Numbered from the stretch's first letter, positions 1 to 11,063 are shown. The stretch: 64,000 nucleotides of DNA from Myrmaecium sp. VS I D KN 1 (GCA_019775845.1 JADQAV010000044.1:332050-396049), one strand, 5' to 3'. The notes: a model not told the origin generated them from the letters alone. Translations and numbers: made by a program.

Positions 1-1
1 A

Positions 2-949
2 AAGGAGCGACTAAAGAGTATCGACCCTGAGGGCTTCCCTGGCATTCCGAGTACGGCGTTTGATCAGAGTAAATCCCCGCCGATCGAGGTGTTAATGAGC
101 TCTGGAGCCGCGTCCAGCGCATCTTTACGAAGGCAGAGCGTTGCTTCACTCACCAGAAGGATGAAGGGGCATGGATGGCGGTCGTTCAATCCGTCCTGGA
201 GCCAATCTCGACTCCTCTAGACGATATGCTTGAACTCAACAACGTGTACGCTATGATTTATGTAGCTTGCTGCCATACTCCGAGATTGATTGACATCTAG
301 GCAGTTCCAGGCCATCGAGCCCGAGCACCTGCCCGTCCTTCCTAACGTGAAGGGCCGGTCGATCCATGGGAAAGCTGACTTTGCGCTCGCGTTCAATCCG
401 CACAACAGCACTGTAATCTCAATAGTTGATACGGTGATTTCTGTTCATCCTGATATCATGCTGAGCCAGATGGCCGATGCGTATACCGGACGATTGCCGG
501 TAGCATGTGGCGTAGAAGTCAAATCTAGCGGAGGCGATGCCACCGAGGCTCTCCAACAGCTTGGAGTATGGTCTGCGGCAGGCCTGGATAAGGTTCGCAC
601 TTTGGCGATGCACGCGCGCCGCATGGAGCTGTCGACCGGAAGCCTGCAGCCATTCATCGGGTGGACTATCGTAGGACACGATTGGAGGCTTTTTATTATC
701 TGGAAGGACGAATGAAGTGGTGCCGTAGTAAGTTATCTTCCAGATATGCTCTCATTCAGTTAACCTGACCCTATGTAGACTACTCTTAGACCTATTACTT
801 CACTCTCACATAGTACGGACAGCTACCAGAGTATCTTCATCCTCCTCCGGCTTGGCGCCCGGGTGCGGGAATGGCTTACCATGAAGTATTGGCCGTGGCT
901 GCATAAGGAGGTTCTGACACCCTTAGCCGCTATGGACATTTGTAGTTAA
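2..949 (+). pseudogene. Decayed PD-(D/E)XK nuclease-like gene
   Basis: Three exon pieces (up to 245, 301-727, 779-949) splice in phase across introns 246-300 and 728-778, both with good donor and branch-point/acceptor signals. The product resembles the fungal PD-(D/E)XK nuclease-like family: an N-terminal stretch ending in GFPGIP, a helix with the E..W pattern (DEGAWMAVVQ), a KADFALAF strand, the core strand GVEVKSS followed by ALQQLGVWSA, and a C-terminal YWPWL motif near the stop at 947-949. It is broken twice. The frame changes between about 56 and 88 (frame 2 before, frame 1 after, with stops at 61-63 and 70-72), and an in-frame TGA sits at 713-715 in the middle of an otherwise continuous product. 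The TGA could be a CGA-to-TGA change of the repeat-induced point mutation type. The family name is from recognition of the motifs, not a search. The 5' end lies outside the window. Confidence 0.65.
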
Positions 950-1834
950 TGCCTCTTTCTATTAGGATGTTGACAGAAGCGCAGGAAAGAGTCTTGGGAA
1001 CCGATGGGACGCAGACCCCATATAAGGAATAATTTCTTAGTTTAACGACGTGCGAGTACCTAAAGCGATTTAAAGTGATTTTAGCGCAATCGATACGCAA
1101 ATGGATGGCGAGCTGCTCGGGGTATAAATAATTTCCATACGCATCCTCGACAGATATGCTCGGGTTCGCTGGCAGATTTTAGCACACGACTAGACTTATA
1201 GAGTTAATGACAAGACTTGCCTAGAAATCGATCTCGCTCTGGGCCTTTCAGCCTTGCTTTTACCTGTTAACCATTGAACAACAGTTTCAATGACCTGGTG
1301 CCGGTGAGTAAATTACAGAATAAGGGCTAGGGCTAGGGTTAAGATATATCGTTACAATGGCATCTCCAGGAAGGAGAACAAGCAGAATCGCGATATCTCT
1401 GTCCATGAATCCAGCGGCCAGAGTACCAATATTTAATGCCATATACGACTCTCCAAGGCTCTCCGGCTGCTGAGGTTAGAAAGAAATCACCTGCGCGGTG
1501 TCGCGAGAGAGGGTGCGACGACTAATTCACAGGCATTGAAGCATTTTATTAGGCGACTGGATCGAGAATTTGACATCGGAAGCGTGAAGGACCGGAGTCT
1601 TGAGCACTGGAAGCGTGAAGGGCGGAGTGGTGTTTGCGATGTTATGGAGTTAAGAACGATGAGCGTACCACACTATTCCGAGCCAGATGGATAGTTACTT
1701 CTTCCAAACTGGGGATCCCTAATACGAGGAGTTTTCTGGATATTGAAGAATTGTCAAAGGGAATGTAAGAGTGCCTGCTCATTTTAATCATTTTTTCCTC
1801 GATCGGCCATGACAGGCTACCTCAACTCTGCAAG
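950..1834. other. Intergenic, no gene seen
   Basis: No long open frame or RNA gene is visible. A short run with three GGGCTA/GGGTTA-type units at 1321-1343 resembles the fungal telomere unit but is far too short and degenerate to call a telomeric repeat. Confidence 0.5.
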
Positions 1835-1933
1835 ATGCGTCACTGCCACCACCACAATCAAAGCAATCCACAAGCGGACTGCGATTCCTTATCACCCAAC
1901 ATAGATTGTCGACTGGGACTCCTGTCTCCTTCT

Positions 1934-2200
1934 TCACTGCTCTCCCTTCAAATCAAAAGGCGTGACCATCACAGACGTCAAAGTGAACTCATAATGTCGT
2001 CCCAGTTGGCTCACGGTTTCCGCGATTTTAGCGCAGGAGTACCTGCGCCCTACCGTCTGCTTCTCATCCGGAAGTCGCCCATGGATTTCCCAGAAGGCAT
2101 CGATACGGCAGGGTGGTTCGAGCGGCGGCTCACTTGCCCAGAAATCCCAGATCAGGTATATTCCGGCCTGCTGCCCCGTAAAGGGGTTGTACCGAATCAC
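1934..2200 (-). CDS. Possible small hypothetical protein
   Basis: The minus-strand frame gives an 88-residue product with a non-repetitive, protein-like composition (aromatic-rich core such as IYLIWDFW, then DAFWEIHGR). The frame stays open some 20 codons upstream of the Met at 2200, so the real start may be further up, possibly after an intron. A plus-strand frame of 162 codons (1835-2323) overlaps it and looks less protein-like because it is dominated by His, Ser and Arg runs. I do not recognise the family. It may be a remnant or chance frame. Confidence 0.22.
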   Translation of the reverse strand: MIRYNPFTGQQAGIYLIWDFWASEPPLEPPCRIDAFWEIHGRLPDEKQTVGRRYSCAKIAETVSQLGRHYEFTLTSVMVTPFDLKGEQ

Positions 2201-2755
2201 GACATGGAAGTTGGTTGCGGAGGGTTGATTATGTATTTGCGATGCGTGCGGCCGAAGATGTGGTCGGGGCTAATCGGTCGTGGTAGACGGATGGATGGCT
2301 GGATGGTGGAGGAAGTGAAGTGAACCGACCGTGTCCTTCCGATGGGAGCATGCAACGGGCGGCGTGAGGGTAACGTACTAAGCACAGCGGCGGGTCAACG
2401 GCGACGGGTCAACGGCTTCCCGGAACCGACTCCGGCTGTGAATAGGCTTAAGAGTAGAAAGCTGAGCGTACCGAGGCTGGAATGCCGCGCATATTGATAC
2501 CTTGTATCTTGAATTATCGTTTGCGCATTCCCATGGGCCTGCTGCTTGCTCTGTAGGTCCTGAAGAAATGAACTTTCCGGGAATACTCGAGGTACCTTAC
2601 GCTCTGTAACGCCTAAAGATGAATGTGTATACCACGCATTCAGAGGTGTTGAGGCAAGATATAGCATGCATCAGGCTGGGGAGACGGCTGTACACCAAAG
2701 CTGGCGGTAGCATACATGTTGTGCCTAGTGTTCTCTTTGTCATCAACTAGAAATA

Positions 2756-2856
2756 GGCAGGATGGCCGAGTTGGTTATGGCGCCAGGTTAAGGTTCACCT
2801 TAGCATACTGATTCCTGGTGGGGAAACCCGCGCGAGTTCGAGTCTCGTTCCTGTCA
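2756..2856 (+). tRNA. tRNA-Leu(AAG) with intron
   Basis: The sequence folds as a tRNA. The acceptor stem is GGCAGGA (2756-2762) with TCCTGTC (2849-2855) and one G-U pair, discriminator A2856. The anticodon stem is CCAGG/CCTGG and the T arm has loop TTCGAGT. The long variable arm (TGGGGAAACCCGCG region) marks a class II tRNA. The anticodon loop reads TT-AAG-G, then a 19-nt intron at 2794-2812 in the canonical place after base 37. Anticodon AAG is at 2790-2792. Confidence 0.93.
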
Positions 2857-4460
2857 CTATTCTTTTTCAATTATTTTAGGCCCTCTTCGTCCTCTCGCCG
2901 GCTTCAGTCTTGCTTATCATCCTTTTTGCAATCTTCAGATTGCCCCAACCGGGATAGCGGATGGTGACTGGCGGAACTGGTCGCTATAGAGCGACGTCAA
3001 GAACCTGAGATTAGAAAAAAATAACAATCACAGCCTTTCCCCTCCTCATGCTACTTTTCCGCCTCAATGCAATCTACCACCGTCCCAAGACAATAATAAG
3101 CGAAGACATCCCCTCCTTACCTATCGCCTTCCTCATTTTTCTTCTGCCCGCTGGTGCCTATGGAACCCATGGGATTGTCGGCCCCTATTAAAACTCCGAG
3201 TGGCTTCTGGAACTTTCAGAAGATGCTGCTGCTGTTATCTGCAGCACAAAGGTATGGCTGATACGCCGTAGCGAGGAGAGCTCTGAAAGAAGCCGGTTTT
3301 CCTAGAAGGCTGCAGCAAACCCGAGCAACAGCAGTGTAAACGATATGACATAGTTGCAAAACATACCTACCTTTACAAAACCGAAGCGGACACCACATGG
3401 ATGCTGGAGGAGCAGGACGGCAGAAAAGAAGATGACAGTGCCTTTATTCCGAGTCGTAGTGCTCTCACATCGATAAATCAGCTGTAGAAGAAACAGCAGG
3501 ACCAGTCACAAATGCCCTTAAGCAAGCAAAGGTAAACACAACGGCCCAACTTATTCTCACCTTCCTCGAGCCCCATACTGCCTCCTACACAATTTCTCCC
3601 CCACCGTTCACCCTTCAGACTGTCCACATCATACAACATTCCTCCTCCCTCACCGCCTGCGCTCCGCGCCCTCGTCCGCAATGAAGCTCACCAGCGCCCT
3701 CAGTCCGGCTAGTTCCTGCCTCCCGCTTGGGCGTTCTCGGCCCGGTATTGGTCCCGTATTCAAATCCTGCGTCCCCGGGACTGCGTGTACCCTCATTGCG
3801 GAAGTGGTGCGGTCCAGTGAGCTAGGTTGACAGCGATGCGAAGAGGTAGGCTACGCGGGACCCTCTGCGAAGCTTCCAGACAGAGTTGCGTCCGACCGAT
3901 CGGCCTGGGTATCCCTTTGAAGCGTTATCTTCCCGTGGAGATGGTGAGATTCCGTGGCTGGGCGGATGATTTGACTTCTTAGGCGATGGATAGACACCCG
4001 ACACGGCAATTCAGGACTGATTGTTCTCTGATGATGCTGGTGGCGGGAGAGCAGAAGGCTACGTGATACGAGGCAGGTTCTATCAAGCAGGAGTGGTGGG
4101 TGAGAGGAAGATATGGAGAGAGGAGGATGAGGAAAAGGACGGGCACGTTAGGCGTGCAGAGGGGTATATTATAATGATAAAAGATGACACGGAAGGTAGG
4201 TCTACTGGAATATATACTCTGGGGTAATAGAATAGGGCTGCGGCGTTTTAAAAGCAGGTTGCAGTACTCTGCTACACTCACACAGCAGGATATACGAGCG
4301 ACATGGTCTTCCTAGTATAGCGGGGGATGGAGCTGGTCGGCCCCATTTGCGACAACGATCGTTAAAAACCGACCCAGACGCACAGGATATATCGCTTGCC
4401 GCTACTTTCGAAATGAAAAAAGAAGAAAAAGCAAGTATCAGTCTAGCATAGAAGCAAAAA
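2857..4460. other. Intergenic, no convincing gene
   Basis: Several short frames of 60-100 codons occur on both strands, but none has a recognisable motif or sensible splice partners. A 50-codon plus-strand frame opens at 3681 with a weak secretory-like start and ends before 3835; I do not consider it supported. Confidence 0.45.
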
Positions 4461-4544
4461 TGCGTCGGCCGGGAATCGAACCCGGGGCCTGCCGACGTTG
4501 TCCTATTATGGCAACGGCAGATTTTACCACTAAACCACCAACGC
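4461..4544 (-). tRNA. tRNA-Gly(GCC) with intron
   Basis: On the minus strand the gene starts GCGTTGG (4544-4538) and ends CCGACGC plus discriminator A (4468-4461); the acceptor stem pairs with one G-U. The D arm GTGGTTTAGTGGTA and T arm GGGTTCGATTCCC are typical of eukaryotic tRNA-Gly. The anticodon loop reads TT-GCC-A followed by a 13-nt intron (4508-4496) after base 37, then T and the 3' half of the stem (CGGCA). Anticodon GCC corresponds to 4512-4510. Confidence 0.94.
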
Positions 4545-4599
4545 TTTGCGCTTGGAATCACATGTTGAAGAGTGAGGTTTTGCCATTCATATAGTTAGT

Positions 4600-4840
4600 T
4601 GTGTAGCAGTAGCTTAATTCGGGCTCGTATAGAGTGAATCGTAGTAATAAGTTATACTACTACTCTTCTGCTATCCCTCTTCTCCATCTCCTATTCTTAT
4701 GCGCCTTACGAATCTCTTATTCTTGAACCGGAGGAAGGTTAAAGTTCACCTTCATACTAATATAGGAGAATATATCGTTTAGTAGAGAGCGAGTGAAAGT
4801 CTTCCTCTTTACCTTAAAGCGAAGATAGTTAGTACATGAC
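4600..4840. other. AT-rich low-complexity stretch
   Basis: The sequence is richer in A and T than its neighbours and has runs of TA-rich words and stops in all frames. It adjoins the truncated gene at 4845-5230 and may be a mutated repeat that removed that gene's 3' part. No transposon domain or terminal repeat could be identified. Confidence 0.35.
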
Positions 4841-4844
4841 CTAC

Positions 4845-5230
4845 CGGGTAGCCCATTCGACCTTGGTCGGCGTTTTCAGATGGGAATGGGTGAAGTAGAA
4901 CTCGTTATTCTTGTACGCAACTAGTTCGAGCTGGGATTCCAGAGACGTTAGCTAGGTAGATTCGACAAGGACGACTTATGGAAAGTATCATACCTCCGCA
5001 CTGCCAGCATCTTTCCAGGCGCGCTGTGTCGCGTTGAGAAAGTCATCCTCGTCGACACCGAGGCGGACGAAGCCGCCGAAGCTGGTGGAGAGAACGAAGT
5101 GGTCGCCGGCTTCTACGCGGGCGACATACTCGGCCGTTTCGGCGTAGCCTTGGAGGAAGAGCTCGTAGAATTTCTTGTTGCCGAAGATACTGATGTCGGA
5201 CAGTCGGTGCTTCTTGACCGCGGGACGCAT
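4845..5230 (-). pseudogene. Truncated N-terminal gene fragment
   Basis: A minus-strand start at 5230 opens an exon to 4994 (79 codons). A GTATGA donor at 4993 and a CTAACG...CCCAG acceptor ending at 4931 join it in phase to a second exon 4930-4845. The joined product runs for about 107 residues. It includes FGNKKFYELFLQGYAETAEYV and a stretch ending ATQRAWKD, then ELVAYKNNEFYFTHSHL. A third donor-like GT at 4844 leads only into a frame that stops at once and then into AT-rich DNA. The pattern 'Asp-rich, FL..A..AWK' faintly recalls the N-terminus of fungal condensation/acetyltransferase-type enzymes, but this is weak. It is probably the 5' part of a gene whose remainder is lost. Confidence 0.38.
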
Positions 5231-6138
5231 GGTTTACTAGGAGGTGTGAAAGATGCGTATGCGATGATTTGAAGCGAAAGATATCCTTCGGTTCTGGTTC
5301 CCGCAGAAAGAAGGCAGATGTTGTAGCGATTAGCTTTTTTCAAAGCCTGGCGGCTGTCCTGATGTGCTCTTAAGTAGTCTGATTACAGAGGTTGTGTTGC
5401 GCTACTCTTTGGGGTTCGTACCGTGCGTGATTGGTGTGCACGTGGTTCACCTCTCCGGATAATTTATGTGCTTGCGCGTCTACGAGAGAAGCACACGATG
5501 CTTGGTCCAGTGTATTAACAGTCTCATTGGGGGTAAGGGTTCGCATAACGATGCGCCAGCATGACCTGGAGATGTTAAGCAGGTTGAGATATTGAACGCA
5601 AGGGAGAACAGTGACAGCGATCAAAAGTACTGTTACATTTGAAATGTGATGGATCTTGAATTGTGACTTCATACAGGATTGGTGAATGATAGCCACATCG
5701 GATTGGAGACTTACACCATGTAACTTGAGGTCAAAGACCGCGGCGAGTACGCCGCCCACGAGATACATATCTGCGAACACCTTGCGAGGACGAGTCCATG
5801 CTGCAAGCGGCCCTGTCGATCTGTGCGATGAGCTGTCAAGTCCATGATTGCAAGCACATTTCCTAACAATAGTGCCATGGTGATACGAAGCATATGTTCT
5901 GTCTCGCTGTCCCGAATGTAATTCTGCGCAGATCAAGAGATCATGTTATACCGTACGGTACTATATGTACGTAAGGTTTAGCACTTCAACTCTGCATCAT
6001 TTCATTGAAGAAGAAAAAACCGATCGAGAAGGACAATCGATATAAAACTCATATAGAAAAGTTGGCCTCTCTTCTCTTCCTCCGGTTTTCCCTCCTTCCT
6101 CTCGTCCCTCCCGGCCATCCACCTCAGCACACCATCAC
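5231..6138. other. Intergenic with unresolved minus-strand frame
   Basis: A 188-codon minus-strand frame (5936-5370) exists. It contains a hydrophobic patch (KVFADMYLVGGVLAAVF) but also stretches of arbitrary composition. A second frame starting at 5893 gives a leader-like MLRITMALLLGNVLAIM. Possible GTAAGT donors occur, but no consistent gene model emerged, so I leave it uncalled. Confidence 0.3.
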
Positions 6139-7533
6139 TCAATTATGCACCTTCGCCAACAAACCGGGGATGATCTCCAGATCCTCCTTCCGGTACGTAT
6201 ACTCGCCCTTATCGGAAATGGTGGGCACCTTGTTCGGACGCTGCTGCTGCGTCTGGCGACGGCGGACCCATTCCTCTGTGGTCAGATGTTGGCCCAGTTC
6301 GGTGAAGACGTTGGACGTCAGGCCGAGCCGGGTAAGCACGGGGCTGTTCTTGATGGGGTCCAGGATGACGTGGTTGTTTGGTCTGGAAAAGGTGGGTTGT
6401 GTTAGTGTTTCCTGCGCCTGCTTCTGTTCGATCGGTGGTGGGGAAGGGGAATGGAGGATTTGCGCGGTGTCAAACTTGCTTACCGTGCGAAATACAACAC
6501 ACCCAGCCGATCGACATGCGCCTGGTCATCGGGGGGAGCATGGACGCGGTGCACGCTGCTGGCGACGTAGCCACCCGTCAAGGCGGTCAGCGCATCGCAG
6601 GTGTTGATGGTGATGGTCGCGTCCTGCGGCTTGACCCATTTCCACTGGCCGGTGGCGGCATTCTGGATCTGCAGCGCTGCGACGGGCTGGCGGAAGAGCA
6701 ACGTGATCGAGCCCAGGTCGGTGTGGCCGGGGCTGTAGAGCTCGCCGACCTTGCGGTTCTCCTCGGGCGTGCGCGCGGCGTAGTGCATGTAGCGCAGGTG
6801 GTCTTCGCCGCGGTCATCGTACAGGTGGTCCCGCACGAGCTGGTCCTCGTCGGGAAGCTCGAGGAGGAGGGCGAAGAGGCGGAGCAGGGGGACGACGACT
6901 TCGGAGTGGCATTTCTGGTGGAGGTCGTGCGTGGGTTAGTGAGTGGAAGACTGTCTCAATCGCGCTGGTGGACGATGCGTGTGAGTGCGATGGACGTATG
7001 TGCGCACCCGACTGAAGGTTTCAATCTCCTTGATGTGGTCCTGCAGCACTTGGGGATGCTTGCGGTCGTGGAAGCCGTCGAACTTGGGGAGGTTGTAGAC
7101 TTGGATGTTGTCGTAGATGCCGTCGGCGAGTCTGCCAGGACATCGAGGTCACTAATCAGCCACCACCATGTCTCAGGTGTGGAGGAGAGAGGGCAAAGCT
7201 GACGTACTTCCTCCTGCCAGCGGGGCGGTACCCGTTGTAATCCCCCTTCTCCAGCTTCTCTCGATCGTGGTACTTGAGCTTCTCCTCGAGGGGGAGGTTG
7301 TAGAACTCCCGACCCAAGGCGAACTGGCGGTCGACCTCCTCCTGGGAGATGTTGAAGTTGGTGACGTAGAAGAAGCCGACGTCGCGGACGGCGTGCTCGA
7401 GCTGTTGAACCAATTGCTGTTTACCGCCAGGCTGGTTGAACAGGCTGAGGTCAAGGGTGACCAGCTCGGCCCAGTCCAGGTCGGCCTTGGTGACGGGGAC
7501 CTGCTCGTACGGGGTGAGGATTTTGCCCGGCAT
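6139..7533 (-). CDS. 2-oxoglutarate/Fe(II)-dependent oxygenase, isopenicillin-N-synthase-like
   Basis: Four exons (7533-7208, 7131-7008, 6914-6484, 6382-6139) join in phase to 374 residues, a normal length for this family. The N-terminal half matches the non-heme dioxygenase N domain (VTLDLS, VGFFYVTNF, YNGYRP). The C-terminal half is the double-stranded beta-helix catalytic domain. Iron ligands are visible as H214 and D216 (GHTDLGS) and H272 (SVHRVHAP), with R286 (DRLG) placed to bind the 2-oxoglutarate carboxylate, although the usual RxS is RLG here. Enzymes of this type couple oxidative decarboxylation of 2-oxoglutarate to hydroxylation, desaturation or ring closure of a small molecule in the cytosol; the substrate cannot be told. 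The gene is divergent from the transporter at 8307, with 773 bp between the two start codons, so shared control is possible. Confidence 0.9.
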
Positions 7534-8306
7534 GGTGAATAGAATGACGGGGAGCGAGGACAGGCAGGATTGGTAGAGGAGAGAGAGGCTGATGGGTAGG
7601 GAGAGAAGGGTAGCTAGGAGAGTGAGCGATGGAAAGAAGACAGGAGGAGGACAAGGAGGAGGTAGAAATACAGGCGGACTGACTCCATCGACTTCCCCCC
7701 ACCCCCTGGCATCGCAAACCCCGCCCGCCTTCCCCTCCTCGATATGTCGGCGATTGAGATGGGGTACGGGTGGATTGGTGATGTTTCGGGGGGAAGGGAG
7801 GGGTGGATGGATGGCGTAATGTGGGGTGCAGGTCACGACAAACTCCCTCCCTCACACATCACACATGCATTCGCAGAAACGTTCGCAAGTCAACCTGGCT
7901 CTGACACCATTCACCTCTTCCCCTCTTCACCATGTCTCCCCCCAGTCACCACTTCAATCCCCTCCTAAATCCCTTGGAAGGAGCCCAGCGGGTACGGTAC
8001 GTTCCTTCGGCCCGCTCGGGATATGCTCGAGAGAAAATGAATGGGGGCGGCATCGGCTGTGCATTTCCCCCACCCCCATCCCGGCCTTATCATTCACTGT
8101 GCCATTTTAGCCCCCCTGATGCCATGAGATAGACGGCTGTACTGTAGGGAGATGGATATAACTGCGCGTACAAAGAACACCAGATTCAGGCGATTTATAT
8201 TTCACAACCTGTAGTACTTGCGTGCCTACATAACTGCCTCAAACCAACCTGCCTGCCCGCCTGCCACAAATCCGCCCAATCATCCTTCAAATCCCCAACT
8301 GAGCCA
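7534..8306. promoter_or_regulatory. Shared divergent promoter region
   Basis: This is the only DNA between the start codons of the oxygenase (minus strand) and the transporter (plus strand), so both promoters and 5' leaders must lie here. It contains polypurine and polypyrimidine runs (for example 7555-7680), which are common in fungal promoters. No specific operator was identified. Confidence 0.45.
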
Positions 8307-10744
8307 ATGGGAACAGTCGAAGCCAAAAGGCCGGGCCTGCTGGCCGTCTTCAAGGAGGTCTTCAATTGGTACCCGTCCAGCTATCCGGCTGCGGAACGAA
8401 AGTACGTTTGAATCACCACGAAGATATGAAGAAGATCGCACATCCATCGCGGAAGGATGGCTGAACTGATCATACCAACCCTCACAGGCTGCTGTTCAAG
8501 CTGGATGTCTCGATTCTTATATTCGCCTGTCTTTGCTGTATGTCCCCACCATTCATCCAAAGCTGAACCTGTTAATGCTGACACTGCTCGAAACAGTCTT
8601 TGCCAAGTATCTCGGTGAGTACATAGGACTGGGACACGCCCAGGAAGTTGTGGATATACCCAAAGGACCAATCGATCTCTAATCGAGCAAGCAGACCAAT
8701 CCAACATCTCGAATGCATACACCAGCGGCCTGAAGGAGGAGTTGGAGCTGTACGGCAACGAGCTCAACTACCTCAACATCATGTACTACACCGCCTACGT
8801 GACCTTCCAAGTTCCGTTCCTCCTCCTCTTTTCCCGACCAAAGCTGTAAGTTGTACCCACAAAATGAAATAAGAAAGAAAGAAGAAAGAAGAAGAAACCG
8901 CACGCGACTTTCCCTTCCCTCCCTCACTCCCTCACTCACTCACTCACTCACTCACTCACTCACTCACTCACTCACTCATTCACCCCCCAACAGCGCTCGC
9001 TGGCTGCTCCCCACCCTCGAGGTGCTCTGGGGCATCTGCACCTTCGTCCAAAGCCGGGTGACGAACGTGGGCCAGCTGTACGCGCTGCGGTTCCTGGTCG
9101 GCATGACGGAGGCGCCCGTCTTCGCGGGGACGCACTTCATCCTGGGTTCCTGGTACAGCGGGCCGGAGCTCTTCAAGCGGGCCGGCACCTGGTTCACCTG
9201 CAACTCGCTCGGGTCCATGTTCAGCGGGTACCTGCAGGCGGCTGCGTACACGCACCTGTCCGGCGTCGGGGGGTTGTCGGGGTGGAGGTGAGTGGTTCAC
9301 CTTTATTCTTCTTTCTGTTTCTATTTCTGTATTTTTGTTTTCGAGGCAAGCGTCGGGCCGGTGTGCGTGCATGCGACCACCAACAGGAACGAACGCCAGA
9401 TGATAATCCCCCTTGCACTCTAGGTGGCTCTTCATCATCGACGGGATCATCACCATCCCCATCGCCCTCGCCGGCTACCTCTTCTTCCCCGGCATCCCAG
9501 GCTCACCCAAGACGCCCTTCTTCACCGCCGCCGAGATCGAGCTGGCCAAGTCGCGGATGGCGAAGGCGCGCGTGCGACCGCCCACGAAGCTGAACCTCGA
9601 CCTCTTCAAGCGCAGCCTCGCACGGTGGCACATCTGGGTCTTTGTCTTCTGCTACATGTGAGTTTTTTTCCCCCATGCGCCCGGCTTGCCTTTTTTTTAA
9701 AAAAAAGGTATCCGCCCCACCTGAAGTGAAAGGGGAGAACATGACCACCGACCACCGACCACAGCTGCATGATCATCTCCTCCTACCCGATGAGCTACAT
9801 GAACCTGTGGCTCAAGGCCGAGGGCGACTTCTCCGTCGCGCAGATCAACAACCTGCCCACCGTGATCAACGCCATCAACGTGCTGGCCTCCTGGCTCGGC
9901 ACGACGCTGGCGGCCATCTACCCGGCCTGGGCCATCTATGGCGTCGCCACCGCCGCGCCCGTCTTCTCCTCCGTCTGCATGACCGTGTGGAACATTCCGC
10001 GGGCGCTGAAGTACGTCGACCTCATCCCTCCATCCATCCATTCCTCCTCTCCTCTCCTCCGCCATCAATCCATCCATCCTCCTACCCCCGCTGACCCAAC
10101 ATGTGCCAGATTCATCGCTTGGTACGCCTTCGGTCTGACCGGCTGCTCCAGCCCCATCCTCTACTCGACCGTGAACACGATCCTCAAAGATGACGCCGAG
10201 GAGCGCGCTTTAACCGTCGTAACGTTCCCCCCCCCTCCCCCCTCTCAAATCCACCACCCTCACTAACCCTCTCTGCTTCTTCTTCCCGAGTCCCAGGGCG
10301 CCATGATGACCGTCGGCTACTCCTTCAACATCTGGGTGCCCTTGCTCGCCTTCCCCACGGCGGGTGAAGGCGGCGTCGGCGCGCCGCGCTGGTCCCGCGG
10401 CTGGCCCCTCTGCATTCCGTTCTTCACCCTGCTCTACCTCGGCTTTGTGGCCGCGTTGGTGTTGCATCGACGGGAGTGAGTGCATTTATTTTTCCCCTTT
10501 CTCTTCTCTGCGTTTATCTCGTTGTCGAGGGGGGGGGGAAAGGTCATGTTAACGGGAGAATGGTAGTCTACGCCGCCGAGCGCGACACGTACAGCAGCTC
10601 CCGTCGCCGGTGGTGGAGGAACACCAGCGGGCGGCGAGCGAGACGGGTTCGTCGGTCGAGGACGAGGAGGGAACGGCCGTCGTAGTGATGGTAGGGAAGG
10701 ACGTTCCGGTGGAGAAGTGCGGGAGGACGGAGGGGGGTTTTTAA
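8307..10744 (+). CDS. MFS transporter, Dal5/Liz1 (anion:cation symporter) type
   Basis: Ten exons join in phase to 517 residues: 8307-8401, 8488-8537, 8597-8614, 8695-8845, 8994-9287, 9424-9657, 9765-10010, 10110-10218, 10297-10475 and 10567-10744. The 18-bp exon 3 is the shortest. After the first helix the product has YLDQSNISNAYTSGLKEEL and YGNELNYLN, the signature of the fungal pantothenate/allantoate permease group (Liz1, Fen2, Dal5). It is followed by RFLVGMTEAPVFAGTHFILGSW and about 12 predicted membrane helices. The C-terminal tail (last 55 residues) is acidic, serine-rich and cytosolic. Such proteins import small carboxylates or vitamins at the plasma membrane, probably with protons. 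The exact substrate is unknown. The gene is divergent from the 2OG oxygenase. Confidence 0.9.
8931..8978. repeat. (CTCA)12 microsatellite in intron 4
   Basis: Twelve uninterrupted copies of CTCA lie inside intron 4 of the transporter gene, just before its CAACAG acceptor. Length variation here would change intron length and acceptor context but not the protein. Confidence 0.9.
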
Positions 10745-10946
10745 AGCATATAAGGCGGGGGAATGTGCATAGGTTCTCTGCTCCAACTGAGGCTGGAGAG
10801 TGGAAGGTATGATAGATGAATATAGGATAGCTATACGTAATCGCCGTATACTTGCCAGTCCTGCAATTCACCCAGCCAACAGCCGATCTGACATCGTCCG
10901 GGCCTTGCACACGAGAGATGGGTGCCTGCAGGCCCTCAATTTCAGC

Positions 10947-11063
10947 CTCCATCGCTAATGGAAGGGGTCTCCATCGGTAATGGGAGGGGTCTCCATTGCT
11001 GATGGAATAGGAAGGGGGTCTCCATCGGTAATGGAAGGGGTTTCCATTACCGATGGAGACCCC
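10947..11063. repeat. Four 22-bp tandem units ending in a perfect hairpin
   Basis: Four direct copies of a unit beginning TCTCCATCGGTAATGG (10946-10967, 10968-10989, 10990-11018 with a 7-bp insertion, 11019-11040) are followed by an inverted copy. The arms 11015-11036 and 11042-11063 are perfect 22-bp complements around a 5-nt loop. Weaker, more diverged relatives continue to about 11150. This lies just downstream of the transporter stop and upstream of an AT-rich stretch. Confidence 0.85.

Noticed and set aside
1321-1343. Telomere-like GGGCTAGGGCTAGGGTTA
   Set aside because: About three imperfect units; too short for a telomere or a meaningful interstitial array.
1835-2323. 162-codon plus-strand frame
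   Set aside because: His/Ser/Arg-rich with no motif; the minus-strand frame at 1934-2200 looks more protein-like, though also uncertain.
6139-10744. Secondary-metabolite gene cluster around the oxygenase and transporter
   Set aside because: No polyketide synthase, NRPS, terpene synthase or pathway regulator is within the window.
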